A stretch of 64,000 nt of DNA, from contig NZ_SDQC01000003.1 of NCBI RefSeq assembly GCF_004153445.1, positions 372,001 through 436,000 on the forward strand, written 5' to 3'. The position numbers were made by a program, and so were the translations under genes. This stretch comes from Allopusillimonas soli (GTDB taxonomy: Bacteria; Pseudomonadota; Gammaproteobacteria; Burkholderiales; Burkholderiaceae_B). Below are positions 35,088-44,774 of the stretch, piece by piece; within the stretch, counting starts at the first letter, position 1; the number at the start of each line of letters is the position of its first letter. The notes under the pieces are model-generated. The model searched no databases, was not told the origin of the DNA, and was given only the letters and a program-made list of their open reading frames with translations.

Positions 35088-35327
35088 TCAAACATGCGAA
35101 AGCTGCGGATTAAAGCAGCGGAGTAAAGCGATGAATGGAGAACAGTTGTGATTTGCCTGTACCACGAACAAAGCGGAGAACATGGCCCAGGTGGTTGTGT
35201 CGAAAGGTAATAGATGCATCGCACCATGGGCGACCAGTACTGCACTGACAGTCTGCAGCGTAACTCTGCTGTCATCGCGTGCCAGCATGTCGGCTATCCG
35301 CGCCGTAGCCGAAGAAAATAGATGCAT
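35088..35327 (-). pseudogene. FUSC/aromatic-acid exporter N-terminal fragment
   Basis: A 79-residue minus-strand frame begins at 35327 behind AGGAAC. Its residues 20-58 (RVTLQTVSAVLVAHGAMHLLP... and TWAMFSALFVVQ) look like the first two membrane segments of FUSC/ArAE efflux proteins (the 'YWA..TALFVVQ' region). A normal member has 350-700 residues. No continuation is seen in other frames within 35040-35170, so the gene seems cut off. It may also be an old remnant that lost the rest by deletion. Confidence 0.45.
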
Positions 35328-35402
35328 GCCTCTTGTTCCTTGCCAGATGTAGCCAGGCATGCTGTTTGCGTGCATGACGCAATTGCCAGACAGGGGAGCG
35401 AC

Positions 35403-36398
35403 ATGGCCACACGCAGCAAAGCACGCAGTGCCGATACAACAGAAACAACTCGCAAGCAACAAGAGGTCCAGGCGCAGCAGGATAAAAAGGATGCCAAAAA
35501 GTCGGGTCAGAAGAAGGTTGCCGGGTCGGCACGCCAGACGGGCAGCCGGCGGCATCCCCAACCTCCGCTGCCTGAACAACACTTGAAGAAGCCCGGGCTT
35601 GAGCGAAACATGGTCCCGCGGCCTCAATACATGGCGCCAACGTATCGTGGCAGCGGCAAGCTTGAAGGATTCGCCGCCATCGTCACGGGCGGCGACTCCG
35701 GCATAGGCCGAGCCGTATCCATATTGTTTGCGCGCGAAGGAGCGGATGTAGCCGTTGTATATCTGGACGAACATGCGGATGCGGAAGAGACAGGGCGGGC
35801 TGTCGAAGCCGAGGGCAGGACCTGCCTGCTCATTCCGGGAGACGTGAAGGATCCGGAATTTTGCCGCAAGGCGGTGCAGGAAGCGATCGATGCCTTCGGC
35901 AAGCTCGACGTGCTCGTCAACAATGCAGGCTTTCAGGAGCATGCCGGCGCGCTGGAAGACATTACCGATGAGCGGTTCGACGAAACCATGCGCACGAACG
36001 TCTATGGCTATTTTTACATGGCGCGGGCGGCGGTTCCGTACATGAGCGCGGGCAGCAGCATCATCAACACCGGCTCAGTGACAGGCTTGCGAGGTCATGG
36101 CACGCTGCTTGACTACTCAAGCACCAAAGGCGCTATCCATGCATTCACCATGTCTCTGGCGTCGAACCTGATTAAGAAAGGCATACGCGTGAACGCAGTT
36201 GCTCCGGGCCCGATCTGGACGCCGCTCAATCCTGCAGACCAGCCGGCCAAGAAAATCAAGTCCTTCGGTGAAGGCACTTCCATGCAGCGACCGGGCCAGC
36301 CCGAGGAATTGTCTCCTGCGTATGTTTACCTGGCGTCTCCAGTATGTTCCAGCTTTGTCACCGGTATCGTCCTTCCGGTGACAGGAAGCCCCGGATAA
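35403..36398 (+). CDS. SDR family oxidoreductase, YghA-like
   Basis: This 331-residue SDR starts at 35403. The first 85 residues are basic and disordered (KARSADTTETTRKQQ...), followed by a PQYMAPTYRGSGKLEGFAA segment of the YghA/YhdF group. The NAD(P) motif is GGDSGIGRA, then NNAG, and the catalytic pair is YSSTK. The long N-terminal tail is unusual but typical for this subgroup (about 290-340 residues). It stands within a run of stress and envelope genes (BON, DUF421). Substrate unknown. Confidence 0.88.
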   Translation: MATRSKARSADTTETTRKQQEVQAQQDKKDAKKSGQKKVAGSARQTGSRRHPQPPLPEQHLKKPGLERNMVPRPQYMAPTYRGSGKLEGFAAIVTGGDSGIGRAVSILFAREGADVAVVYLDEHADAEETGRAVEAEGRTCLLIPGDVKDPEFCRKAVQEAIDAFGKLDVLVNNAGFQEHAGALEDITDERFDETMRTNVYGYFYMARAAVPYMSAGSSIINTGSVTGLRGHGTLLDYSSTKGAIHAFTMSLASNLIKKGIRVNAVAPGPIWTPLNPADQPAKKIKSFGEGTSMQRPGQPEELSPAYVYLASPVCSSFVTGIVLPVTGSPG

Positions 36399-36461
36399 CA
36401 TAGCGACTCCGTAAGCACTGCATGACAGGCAGGCATACCCTGGGCCTCGGCCGCAACAACG

Positions 36462-38849
36462 CTATGGCTTCAGGTCAAGTACGTAGACGGGCGATGTCCC
36501 CGTCCGGCGACTGTAGTTCTGGAAGTAAAGGCGGTTCTGCTCTCTATCCATGCCCAGCACGCCTGGATAATCGTCTATGGCAAGCTTGTGCCAGTTGCTA
36601 CCGCCATCGTCCGAGTAGTAATAGGCCTCGGCCGACACGGAAAATTCGTCGCGAGCGCCGAAGCGCAACCAACGCGGCAACTTCAAGTCGCTGTCCACTT
36701 CGGCCACCAAGGTGCCCCGGGAGGCCCAAAAATTGCGGATTCTGCTTTTGCCCAGGAGCCCGAACGGATCAGGTGTATTCGGCAGGGGCTCCCAACGCAA
36801 GGTTTCAGCGTTCAAGCGCGCAATCGTCCCGTGCCGGGCGCCTTCGTGATCCAGCACGGCATATGCCGGCCCGCCTTGCGCCTGCGCCAATCCGTCAATA
36901 TAAAGATCATCGATATGGAGCACCTCGTCCACCGTCCAGCCAGCCCCGTGATGACTCAGCACCAGTCTGTCGGTACGCTTGGCTTGATGCCACCGGGACT
37001 TCCCCGCCTCGTCCTTGGGCGCATGGTAACCAACCATGCGGGAAACCCAGAGCACCACCTTTTCCTTCGAGATATAGGTCAGGTAATAGATCACACGCTG
37101 ATCCTGTTCCACATCGACCTGCGAGCCTGCCGGCAGGCTCTCCATAATGTCCTCGAGCGAACTAAGAGATTCAGAAGGTATGGCTATCGAATGAGCCGTA
37201 TCTCCTCCATCGGCCGACAGTGCAATATAGGGCCGGCGATCACCCCACTCATAGGGCGAGTAAGTTAGCCAAAGCTCGTCCCGGGAAACAAAATCGGCCT
37301 GAAAATGGGCGCCATTCAAATCAATACTGGAGAACGCTTTGCCCGTATATTCCGTCCAGTTGGCACCACCATCCGACGACTCGAAAGTAGCCGGCGGGTT
37401 CGCCGTATCGTTGCGCAGACTGGTCATCAGCAGCACACGCCGGGATTCAGGTACGGAAATTAGGCAGGCTTCGCCACGCACATAGAACAGAGGCTGCAGC
37501 GCGCCATCGGATGTCAGGCGCGAGAGCATTGTGAAATGGTCGGAGTAAGTCCGGTATGGAGGATTGTCCGGGCCCGCTACCAGCGCGGCGATATCCCGGA
37601 CAGCGCCGCTCTTCTCGAGCTTCTTCAAGCCTGACCAGAAATCGCCATATCCCAGATACCAGAGTTCTCCTCCCGCCCGAACCACGCCATCGCAACGCCC
37701 TTCATACGGCGTGCCGATCTGCGCCAGGTTCGCTTTATCAGCGGCGACAGTACGGTGAGGCTGCGAGCCTGTCCACCCCAGCTTTCCAGCGGCAATCACG
37801 CCGACGACGCCATAGAAAACAACCACCACCAGCCCGTTGGACATTGCCAGCATGGCACGCGGCAGCAGCGCCCGGTTTCCGGATTCACGCCGGGAACGCC
37901 GCCCACACACAATGACATACGCAACCCAGGTGGCCATTGCATTGGCTACCCATATCCATATGAGCCAGCCCCAGACCAGATGCATGAGGTCTTCGGGCCG
38001 GCGAAATGCATCCGAGGACAGAATCAAAGCGGCGAGCAAGCCGATCAGCGCATACGTGGCACCCAGCAACAAGGCGAGCAGCACGACAGGGATGGTGCGC
38101 CAAAGGCCACTTCTGCCTGGATCGCGCCACCACGCCACCACCCACACAGGCAGGGACAAGACAATGGGTGTGACCAAGATGGACCAATTGATGCTGACAC
38201 CAAGCGTACGCTCCCACTCGCCCACAAACATGACATAGTCACTGTCTGAAAACAGAACCAGATAAAGATGCGCCCAGCCCAGCCCTACCATGAAAATTGC
38301 AGTAAACAGAGAAAAAGCGAAAAACGCCCTCCTGCCCCTACTGTCCGTTGCGGAAGCATCTTTCTCCGGCGCAAAGCACAAGGCCGAAACAGGCAGCCAC
38401 GCCAGCAGAACCGTTGCCACGGTAGCGATTGGCGGTGAGAAGAACACGATATACAACAGCCGCTGGACCGGGTCGAAGTTCTCAAAGGCTGACATCGATC
38501 CGGCCATGGCAGAGCCCACGACGGCATAGATATACTCCAGCCCTGTTAGCAGCATCAGAAGCGCGAGAAAGAAATAGAGGGGCCAAAAACGGAAAACCCG
38601 GCCTTGCCTGGCATGCCGCTTTGGCGGCGTCGCAAGCAGCAACACGGGAATCAGGCAGAACAAGGCGCGAGCCGGGAAACTCAACCATTCCCAATGCGCG
38701 AGCAGCGTGGCCAGGCAACCGTCCTCGCCACAGTACTGAGCATCCTCCAGCCAGGCCCCTGCAAGGCGAACCAGGATGATGGCCACAGCCGCCAGCAACA
38801 TCATGACAAATACGACGGGCATCCTACGGGATGCCTGGGATTGCTTCAT
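36462..38849 (-). CDS. membrane protein with C-terminal Asp-box (BNR-like) region
   Basis: A 795-residue protein I cannot name. The first 355 residues hold about nine hydrophobic segments (roughly 10-32, 52-72, 87-110, 130-153, 172-197, 215-240, 253-277, 287-315, 335-355). The rest (about 360-795) is soluble. It carries repeated Asp-box motifs of sialidase/BNR-type propellers: SSDGGANW, SADGGD and SDDGGSNW. Such a fusion is rarely seen: probably an inner-membrane anchor plus a periplasmic or outside propeller. The start is behind a AGGAG-like site. Neighbours (SDR upstream on the other strand, ABC exporter divergent) do not tell a function. Confidence 0.75.
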   Translation of the reverse strand: MKQSQASRRMPVVFVMMLLAAVAIILVRLAGAWLEDAQYCGEDGCLATLLAHWEWLSFPARALFCLIPVLLLATPPKRHARQGRVFRFWPLYFFLALLMLLTGLEYIYAVVGSAMAGSMSAFENFDPVQRLLYIVFFSPPIATVATVLLAWLPVSALCFAPEKDASATDSRGRRAFFAFSLFTAIFMVGLGWAHLYLVLFSDSDYVMFVGEWERTLGVSINWSILVTPIVLSLPVWVVAWWRDPGRSGLWRTIPVVLLALLLGATYALIGLLAALILSSDAFRRPEDLMHLVWGWLIWIWVANAMATWVAYVIVCGRRSRRESGNRALLPRAMLAMSNGLVVVVFYGVVGVIAAGKLGWTGSQPHRTVAADKANLAQIGTPYEGRCDGVVRAGGELWYLGYGDFWSGLKKLEKSGAVRDIAALVAGPDNPPYRTYSDHFTMLSRLTSDGALQPLFYVRGEACLISVPESRRVLLMTSLRNDTANPPATFESSDGGANWTEYTGKAFSSIDLNGAHFQADFVSRDELWLTYSPYEWGDRRPYIALSADGGDTAHSIAIPSESLSSLEDIMESLPAGSQVDVEQDQRVIYYLTYISKEKVVLWVSRMVGYHAPKDEAGKSRWHQAKRTDRLVLSHHGAGWTVDEVLHIDDLYIDGLAQAQGGPAYAVLDHEGARHGTIARLNAETLRWEPLPNTPDPFGLLGKSRIRNFWASRGTLVAEVDSDLKLPRWLRFGARDEFSVSAEAYYYSDDGGSNWHKLAIDDYPGVLGMDREQNRLYFQNYSRRTGTSPVYVLDLKP

Positions 38850-39038
38850 TGCTTCTCCTGTCTGCTCGGATCGAAACTGCCACGCTTAGCTGCACAACCA
38901 GCCACCGGAGGAATCTTGTTCGATGACCAGAGCACGATCGGGGCGTCCTGGACGGCGGGTAGCTTGTTGTCAAATTGTTCTAATAAAATACTGCGAGGAA
39001 AGAACTGAATATATTGTCAGTGCGTATGGTAAATCCTC

Positions 39039-40880
39039 ATGGACGCGGAGGCGAGTTTGCTGGGCCGGATTGAATCATTGCTTGCCCCTTTTCCGCCCGA
39101 GGAGCCCCGGCTGCCTCCTGGCGGCCTGTTGCCCTTCCTCTGGTTTTGCACGCGCGGATCACGGCGCTACCTCGTCGCGCTGGCAACATTGAGCGCCGCC
39201 GTGTCTATCTATGAGGCCTGGCTGTTTGCCTTCCTGGGACAGGTGGTGGACCTGCTTTCCGCCTGGCAGGCCGGGGAACCGGCATCGGCGCATGAACGTC
39301 ATGTTCTGTGGGGCATAGGCGCTGTACTGGCAGCCAGCATCGTGCTCGTGGCCCTGCGCACGCTGGTTCAGCATCAGGTGTTGGCCATCAACCTGCCGCT
39401 GCGCCTGCGCTGGGATTTCCACCGCCTGATGTTGCGGCAAAGCCTGTCTTTCTTCGCCGATGAGTTTGCGGGGCGCGTCACCACGAAAGTCATGCAGACC
39501 GCGCTGGCGGTACGTGACGTGTTGCTGACCTTTTCCGAAATTACGATCGGTATCGGCGTGTACTTCTTCACCATCATCGCGCTGGCGGGTGGATTCGATT
39601 TGCGCCTCATGATCCCCTTTATTGCATGGATCACGCTATATGGGCTGGCCATGGGGTATTTCGTGCCGCGCCTGGGCAAAGTCGGGCAGCAACAAGCCCA
39701 CGCCCGTTCGTCCATGACGGGGCGCGTAACCGATGCCTATGCCAATATCAGTACTGTCAAGTTGTTTTCGCATACTCGGCGCGAAGCCCGCTTCGCCCGC
39801 GCGGCAATGGAGGACTTCAAACACACGGGATATCGCCAGATGCGGCTAGTCAGCCAGTTTGAGGCAATCAACCAGGTTCTGGTCACCGGCCTGATTTTTG
39901 GCGCGGGCGGCTACGCGCTTTGGCTCTGGCACAGCGGCGAAGTTGGCACCGGCGCAGTCGCCGCCGTCACGGCAATGGCCTTGCGGGTCAATGGCATGTC
40001 GCAGTGGGTCATGTGGGAGATGGCCTCGTTGTTCGAGAGTATCGGCACCGTCCAGGACGGCATCGCCACGCTGACCCGGCCGACGAAGGTACAAGATGCG
40101 CCCGATGCGTCCGAACTGAAGGTGGAACGCGGCGGGGTGATATTCGATGACGTCGCATTCAATTACAACGGCGAGCGCCAGGTATTCGATGGCTTGAAGC
40201 TCAACGTCCGCCCCGGCGAGAAGATAGGTCTGGTGGGCCGTTCTGGCGCAGGCAAGTCCACACTTATAAGCCTTCTGCTGCGTTTTTATGATGTGGACCG
40301 CGGTCGTATTCTCATCGACGGCCAGGACATCGCTTGCGTTACACAAGACAGCCTGCGCGCCGCCATCGGCATGGTGACTCAGGACACATCGCTCTTGCAT
40401 CGCTCCATTCGCGACAATATCGCCTATGGCCGTCCCGATGCCAGCGAAGCGGATATCCAGGACGCGGCCAAGCTGGCTCAGGCACATGAATTCATCCAGC
40501 AATTGAGCGATCCGCAAGGCAACAGCGGCTATGAAACCCTGGTGGGCGAGCGCGGGGTAAAGCTGTCTGGCGGCCAGCGCCAGCGCATCGCGATTGCCCG
40601 CGTCATGCTCAAGAATGCGCCTATTCTGCTGCTGGACGAAGCAACCAGCGCGCTCGACTCGGAGGTGGAGATTGCCATACAGGAAAGCCTGTACAAAATG
40701 ATGGCAGGTAAAACCGTCATTGCCATCGCTCACCGCCTGTCCACCATTGCCGCCATGGACCGCCTTATTGTCCTGGACGAGGGACGTATTGTCGAAGAAG
40801 GCAGCCACACCGAACTGCTCCAGAAAGACGGCATCTATGCCCGTCTGTGGCGGCATCAGAGCGGAGGGTTTCTGGCCTAG
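39039..40880 (+). CDS. ABC transporter, fused permease and ATPase
   Basis: This 613-residue half transporter has six transmembrane segments in the N-terminal 350 residues and an ATPase domain in the C-terminal 250: Walker A GRSGAGKST, signature LSGGQRQR, Walker B ILLLDEATSALD and the His switch AHRLST. It belongs to the multidrug/lipid exporter type (MsbA/ATM-like) and works as a homodimer. It is divergent from the 795-residue protein and convergent with the EamA gene. Substrate unknown. Confidence 0.93.
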   Translation: MDAEASLLGRIESLLAPFPPEEPRLPPGGLLPFLWFCTRGSRRYLVALATLSAAVSIYEAWLFAFLGQVVDLLSAWQAGEPASAHERHVLWGIGAVLAASIVLVALRTLVQHQVLAINLPLRLRWDFHRLMLRQSLSFFADEFAGRVTTKVMQTALAVRDVLLTFSEITIGIGVYFFTIIALAGGFDLRLMIPFIAWITLYGLAMGYFVPRLGKVGQQQAHARSSMTGRVTDAYANISTVKLFSHTRREARFARAAMEDFKHTGYRQMRLVSQFEAINQVLVTGLIFGAGGYALWLWHSGEVGTGAVAAVTAMALRVNGMSQWVMWEMASLFESIGTVQDGIATLTRPTKVQDAPDASELKVERGGVIFDDVAFNYNGERQVFDGLKLNVRPGEKIGLVGRSGAGKSTLISLLLRFYDVDRGRILIDGQDIACVTQDSLRAAIGMVTQDTSLLHRSIRDNIAYGRPDASEADIQDAAKLAQAHEFIQQLSDPQGNSGYETLVGERGVKLSGGQRQRIAIARVMLKNAPILLLDEATSALDSEVEIAIQESLYKMMAGKTVIAIAHRLSTIAAMDRLIVLDEGRIVEEGSHTELLQKDGIYARLWRHQSGGFLA

Positions 40881-40989
40881 TTCACAACGAAACCGTATGT
40901 GTTGTGCATGCACGCTTATATGCAGGTGGCCGAGCCATTCAGCTACAGCGCTTCGGCATGGCGCCAACGCGAAACGCTATCGGCCACAC

Positions 40990-41865
40990 CTACGGTCTAT
41001 GGTTTGCTCGGCTTAGCCTGCGTCCGCCGTACTCGGCAAGACAGATGCCCGCCAGAATCATCGCCAAGGCAATCGCGTGGTACGAGAGAAAGGCTTCTCC
41101 AAGAACGGCAACCGACAATAGCGCGCCCCACAGCGGCAACAGATTGATGAACAGACCTGCCCGATTCGCGCCGATAAGCTCCACCGCCTTGATGTAGAAG
41201 ACCTGAGAAATCAGAGATGGAAAGATGACAATGTAGATAATTGCCAGCCAGCCCCACGTATCAGGGATCAAGGTGTCGCCCCGAACCGCCTCGAAAGCCA
41301 GCATGGGCAGCGCCGCCAAGGTGGCACCCACGCAAAGCATGAACATCAGGCTTGCCCAGTGTATTCGAGGCTTGTTGCGCAATGCGGCGGTATAAAAGCC
41401 ATATGCGACGACGGCGACAAGCATCAAAGCATCGCCGAAATTGACATCGAGACTAATGATCCGGCTCAGGTCGCCGCGCATCGCAATGACAATGACGCCC
41501 ACGAAGGAAAGCATAAAGCCAACCGCTTGCGCCATGCCTATGCGGCTGGAAAAAAGAATGAAACTGGCGGCGAATACGAATAGGGGCATGCCTCCCTGCA
41601 GGATGCTGGCATTGATTGCGGTGGTGTACACAAGCGCATAGTAGAGCGCCACACTAAAGACGGTGAACCCTAGCGCACCCAGAAACAGCAGATAGCTCAG
41701 CCGCGGCCGGATGGCGGGCCAATCGGCGTAAATCTGCTTCCTCCCGAATATATACAGCACCACCATCACGCTCGCCCATCGGATGGTGGCAAGCACCATG
41801 GGCGAAGCATGGCCCACGGCCAACTTTCCGGCGATTGAATTGCCCGCCCAGAAAAATGTTGTCAA
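40990..41865 (-). CDS. EamA/DMT family transporter, start region apparently frameshifted
   Basis: This 291-residue reading has about ten transmembrane segments in two EamA halves. It begins at a TTG (41865) in the first membrane segment (TTFFWAGNSIAGK). In frame upstream (AIFKAYILLAL) the hydrophobic first helix continues without any ATG before a stop near 41930. An ATG exists one base out of frame at 41895-41897 (ATGCCATC). One extra base there would give the expected MAIFKAYILLALTTFFWAG. So either the gene has lost a base or a rare start is used. The remaining permease is complete. Confidence 0.8.
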   Translation of the reverse strand: MTTFFWAGNSIAGKLAVGHASPMVLATIRWASVMVVLYIFGRKQIYADWPAIRPRLSYLLFLGALGFTVFSVALYYALVYTTAINASILQGGMPLFVFAASFILFSSRIGMAQAVGFMLSFVGVIVIAMRGDLSRIISLDVNFGDALMLVAVVAYGFYTAALRNKPRIHWASLMFMLCVGATLAALPMLAFEAVRGDTLIPDTWGWLAIIYIVIFPSLISQVFYIKAVELIGANRAGLFINLLPLWGALLSVAVLGEAFLSYHAIALAMILAGICLAEYGGRRLSRANHRP

Positions 41866-41987
41866 CGCCAGAAGAATGTAGGCTTTAAAGATGGCATGTC
41901 CCCGAGTAAAGCCTGGGAATCATCCCATGCTTCCGTTGATGTGTGGCAATAATATATCGCGGCAATGCAAGACGGGTCAGCGCTTGC

Positions 41988-42950
41988 TCAACCCCGCCCC
42001 GACAGCTCAGGTGCAAGCTGAATTCCCAAATCAGATGTGGGGTCTGCCAAAACCCGCCTGAATACATCGCATACTTCTTGCTCGACGAGTTTGACGGCAT
42101 GTGTGATGGGACGATTGGACGCCTTGACCATCATCAGACGGGTCATCACCACGGGTTCGACAATCGGACGCGCCAGCAGCCTGCCGCTTGCCAGTTCCTC
42201 GCGCGCGGCAGGCAGCGCCAGCGTGGCATGCGCCAAACCGGCGGCGGCGATTTCACACATAAGGTCCAGATTGTCCATCTCGTACTGGATGTTGAGCTTC
42301 ACGCCGCGCATCCCGGCGGCCGCCTCCATAGTGCGTCGCAGGCCGTGATTATGCGTCGGGAGCACCAAGGGCAGGTGGGGAATCTCCAGAAGCGGAACGG
42401 CTGACTTGCCAAGGCGTTCCGCCGGCGCCAGCACATGAGGCGCGGACATGAGATAAAGCTGCATGTCGGCGATATGCTGAACCGCGACGTACTGAGATCT
42501 GCGCGCATCGTGCAAGATGGCCAAATCCACACGGGCGCTGGCAAGCCATTCGTGTACATAACCACTGTAGCCAGAAACCACGTTCAATCTCAACCTTGGA
42601 AACTTGCGCCTCAAGCTGGTCAACAGCGGCATGCCAATCAGCTTGCTCACCGTGGGGGTCAAGCCCAATGTGATTTCGCCGGATGGCGACGCAGATTGAT
42701 CGCGCAGCCGATTAGCCGCCATGTCGATTTGACGCATCAATGGACGCATTTCGTCCAAGAAGGCCTCTCCGGCGGGCGTCAGCGATACGCCTCGCCCATG
42801 ACGATACAGCAGCCGGGCCCCGTATTCGTTCTCCAGCTTTTGAACCTGTCTACTCAGAGAGGGCTGGGCGATTCCGATGACTGTTGCAGCACGGGAAAAA
42901 TTCCCCAGATCGGCTACCTGCATCAGATACTTCACACGGTTCAGATCCAT
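41988..42950 (-). CDS. LysR-family regulator of the TPP-TRAP cluster
   Basis: This 320-residue protein starts at 42950 (MDLNRVKYLMQVADLGNFSRAATVIGIAQPSLSRQVQKLE, the helix-turn-helix). The effector domain follows (about 90-300). The frame could begin up to 43124, but this would overlap the divergent gene and adds no domain. It is divergent from the TPP-dependent enzyme gene with a perfect 11-bp palindrome (42995) between, so it probably controls the TPP-TRAP-aldolase operon. Inducer unknown. Confidence 0.9.
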   Translation of the reverse strand: MDLNRVKYLMQVADLGNFSRAATVIGIAQPSLSRQVQKLENEYGARLLYRHGRGVSLTPAGEAFLDEMRPLMRQIDMAANRLRDQSASPSGEITLGLTPTVSKLIGMPLLTSLRRKFPRLRLNVVSGYSGYVHEWLASARVDLAILHDARRSQYVAVQHIADMQLYLMSAPHVLAPAERLGKSAVPLLEIPHLPLVLPTHNHGLRRTMEAAAGMRGVKLNIQYEMDNLDLMCEIAAAGLAHATLALPAAREELASGRLLARPIVEPVVMTRLMMVKASNRPITHAVKLVEQEVCDVFRRVLADPTSDLGIQLAPELSGRG

Positions 42951-42994
42951 ATGAGTTTGCCGTCGATAAATCGCCCAAAGGGGTGCCTGAATGA

Positions 42995-43005
42995 TGCAAT
43001 TTGCA
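42995..43005. promoter_or_regulatory. TGCAATTTGCA palindrome, LysR operator candidate
   Basis: A perfect palindrome, TGCAA-T-TTGCA, sits between the divergent LysR and TPP genes. Its size fits the LysR T-N11-A type (the pair starts T, ends A). Position and symmetry are the only support. Confidence 0.4.
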
Positions 43006-43081
43006 CATAACTGATATATGTAGCACATCATTGATTGCATAGCCAGTTGCGCCCAATAATGAATCGAGCCTGTGCAAAACC

Positions 43082-44740
43082 ATGGCTGCCCTGCGTGTTG
43101 ACGACATTCTGATTGCGAGACCACGAGTGCCTACCTCTTCTCATGCCCTGTTGTCCGTGTTGGCGGCACATGGCGTAGATCGTATCTTTCTGGTCCCGGG
43201 AGAAAGCTACCTGGGAATTCTTGATGGCCTGAACGAATATCCGCACATCGATGTGGTGACTTGCCGACATGAGGCGGGGGCTGGCTTCATGGCCTGCGCC
43301 GATGGCCGATTGACGCGCCGGCCCGGCGTGGTCATGGTCAGCCGCGGCCCGGGCGCCAGCAATGCGGCCATCGCCATACATACCGCGCAGCAAGACGCCA
43401 TCCCGCTGATCGTGATCGTGGGTCAAGTGCCAAAATCGCACTTGCGCAAACATGCGTTCCAGGAAATCGACTACCAGCACATGTACGGGACCATCGCAAA
43501 GTGGGTAGTGGAAGTATCCTCGCCCCAGGCTTTAGGCGAGGCGGCATTCAAGGCGATACGCGTTGCAACAACCGGCACACCGGGCCCCGTCGTGCTGGTG
43601 GTGCCGGAGGATGTCCAGCAGCAGGATGTGGACGAATTCAGTTGGATATCCCCCGGGCTCGCACCCACCACAGCCGAGAGAGCCACCCGCGACGAAATAC
43701 GAACGCAGTTGCGGGATGCGCGCCGGCCCCTGTTGATTGCGGGCGGCATGATGGATCAACCAGGTGGACGCGCCGCACTGTTGGCGTTTGCGCAGGCATG
43801 GAATATCCCGGTAGCCGTCGCGTTCCGACGCCACGATCTGTTTCCCAACCGCAGCCCCCTATACGTCGGAGATCTAGGCTTGGCCAATCCGCGCGAGCAG
43901 ATCGAGGCATTCAGGGAATGCGACCTGATACTCGCGCTAGGCACGCGGCTCGATGATGTTACGACCCAGGGCTATCGGTTTCCCAACCTGCCGCAGCCGT
44001 CTCAGACACTGATTCACTGCTACCCGGATCCTGCCATTGTCGGCGCGCACTTTACGCCCCGGATCGGACTGGCATGCAACCCGGTGACGCTGGCCCGCGA
44101 TCTTATGCCCGAAGAACCCTTTGCTCCGGACGATGGGCGTCAAGCTTGGAACCACAGGTTGCGCGGCATCTACGAAAAGCTGGCAACCTGGCCCATTCAT
44201 AACAATGACCACGCGCTGGATTTTGTCGGCGTGGTGCGGGCCGTCCAACGGTACGCGCCGGAGGACGCCATCGTCAGCCTGGACGCGGGCACCTTTGCCG
44301 CACCCGTCTATCGGCATTTCCCGTTCATGCCGCCACAACGCCTCATGGCGCCTCTTTCGGGAGCCATGGGATATGGCGTTCCCGCCGCTGTTGCGGCCCA
44401 GCTGCGCCATCCCGATCGCAAAGTGATCTGCATGGTGGGCGACGGCGGATTCATGATGACAGGGAATGAAATGATACTGGCGGCCAAACGCGCGCTGCCG
44501 ATTCTATTCCTGCTGGCCAACAACCACCGTTACGGCTCCATACGGTTGCATCAAGATGCCCAATATCCCGGCCGCCATCTTGGGACGGACCTCTACAACC
44601 CCGATTTCCAGCATATCGCATCTGGTTTCGGGCTGCCCAGCAAAAGAATTTCCAGTCCGGAACAGATAGACGCCGCGATACAGGATGCCATGCGGAATCA
44701 GGGACCGCAGTTTTTGGAGTTCGCCACGCACCAACCATAA
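43082..44740 (+). CDS. thiamine pyrophosphate-dependent enzyme (acetolactate synthase-like)
   Basis: This 552-residue protein shows the three domains of the TPP family: PYR domain with the catalytic Glu in CRHEAGAGFMACADGR (about 62-77), the central domain and the PP domain with GDGGFMMTGNEMILAAKRALP...NN (TPP motif, about 452-480). It matches acetolactate synthase-type enzymes in size but is not a true IlvB by context: it lies between a divergent LysR and a TRAP transporter, with a class II aldolase downstream. It is probably a 2-oxoacid decarboxylase or carboligase in a catabolic route. The start (ATG 43082) lacks a clear ribosome site. Confidence 0.88.
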   Translation: MAALRVDDILIARPRVPTSSHALLSVLAAHGVDRIFLVPGESYLGILDGLNEYPHIDVVTCRHEAGAGFMACADGRLTRRPGVVMVSRGPGASNAAIAIHTAQQDAIPLIVIVGQVPKSHLRKHAFQEIDYQHMYGTIAKWVVEVSSPQALGEAAFKAIRVATTGTPGPVVLVVPEDVQQQDVDEFSWISPGLAPTTAERATRDEIRTQLRDARRPLLIAGGMMDQPGGRAALLAFAQAWNIPVAVAFRRHDLFPNRSPLYVGDLGLANPREQIEAFRECDLILALGTRLDDVTTQGYRFPNLPQPSQTLIHCYPDPAIVGAHFTPRIGLACNPVTLARDLMPEEPFAPDDGRQAWNHRLRGIYEKLATWPIHNNDHALDFVGVVRAVQRYAPEDAIVSLDAGTFAAPVYRHFPFMPPQRLMAPLSGAMGYGVPAAVAAQLRHPDRKVICMVGDGGFMMTGNEMILAAKRALPILFLLANNHRYGSIRLHQDAQYPGRHLGTDLYNPDFQHIASGFGLPSKRISSPEQIDAAIQDAMRNQGPQFLEFATHQP

Positions 44741-44774
44741 GCCCGGGAGTGGCAACAACAATGGAGACATCACC

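Noticed and set aside
35328-35942. A long minus-strand frame of 284 residues (to 35942)
   Set aside because: Its upstream 205 residues lie opposite the YghA-like SDR and show no family; only the last 79 residues (35088-35327) were kept as a FUSC-like fragment.
41988-43124. Long form of the LysR gene starting at 43124
   Set aside because: It would overlap the divergent TPP gene by 43 bases and adds 58 residues without a family match; the ATG at 42950 gives the usual LysR start.
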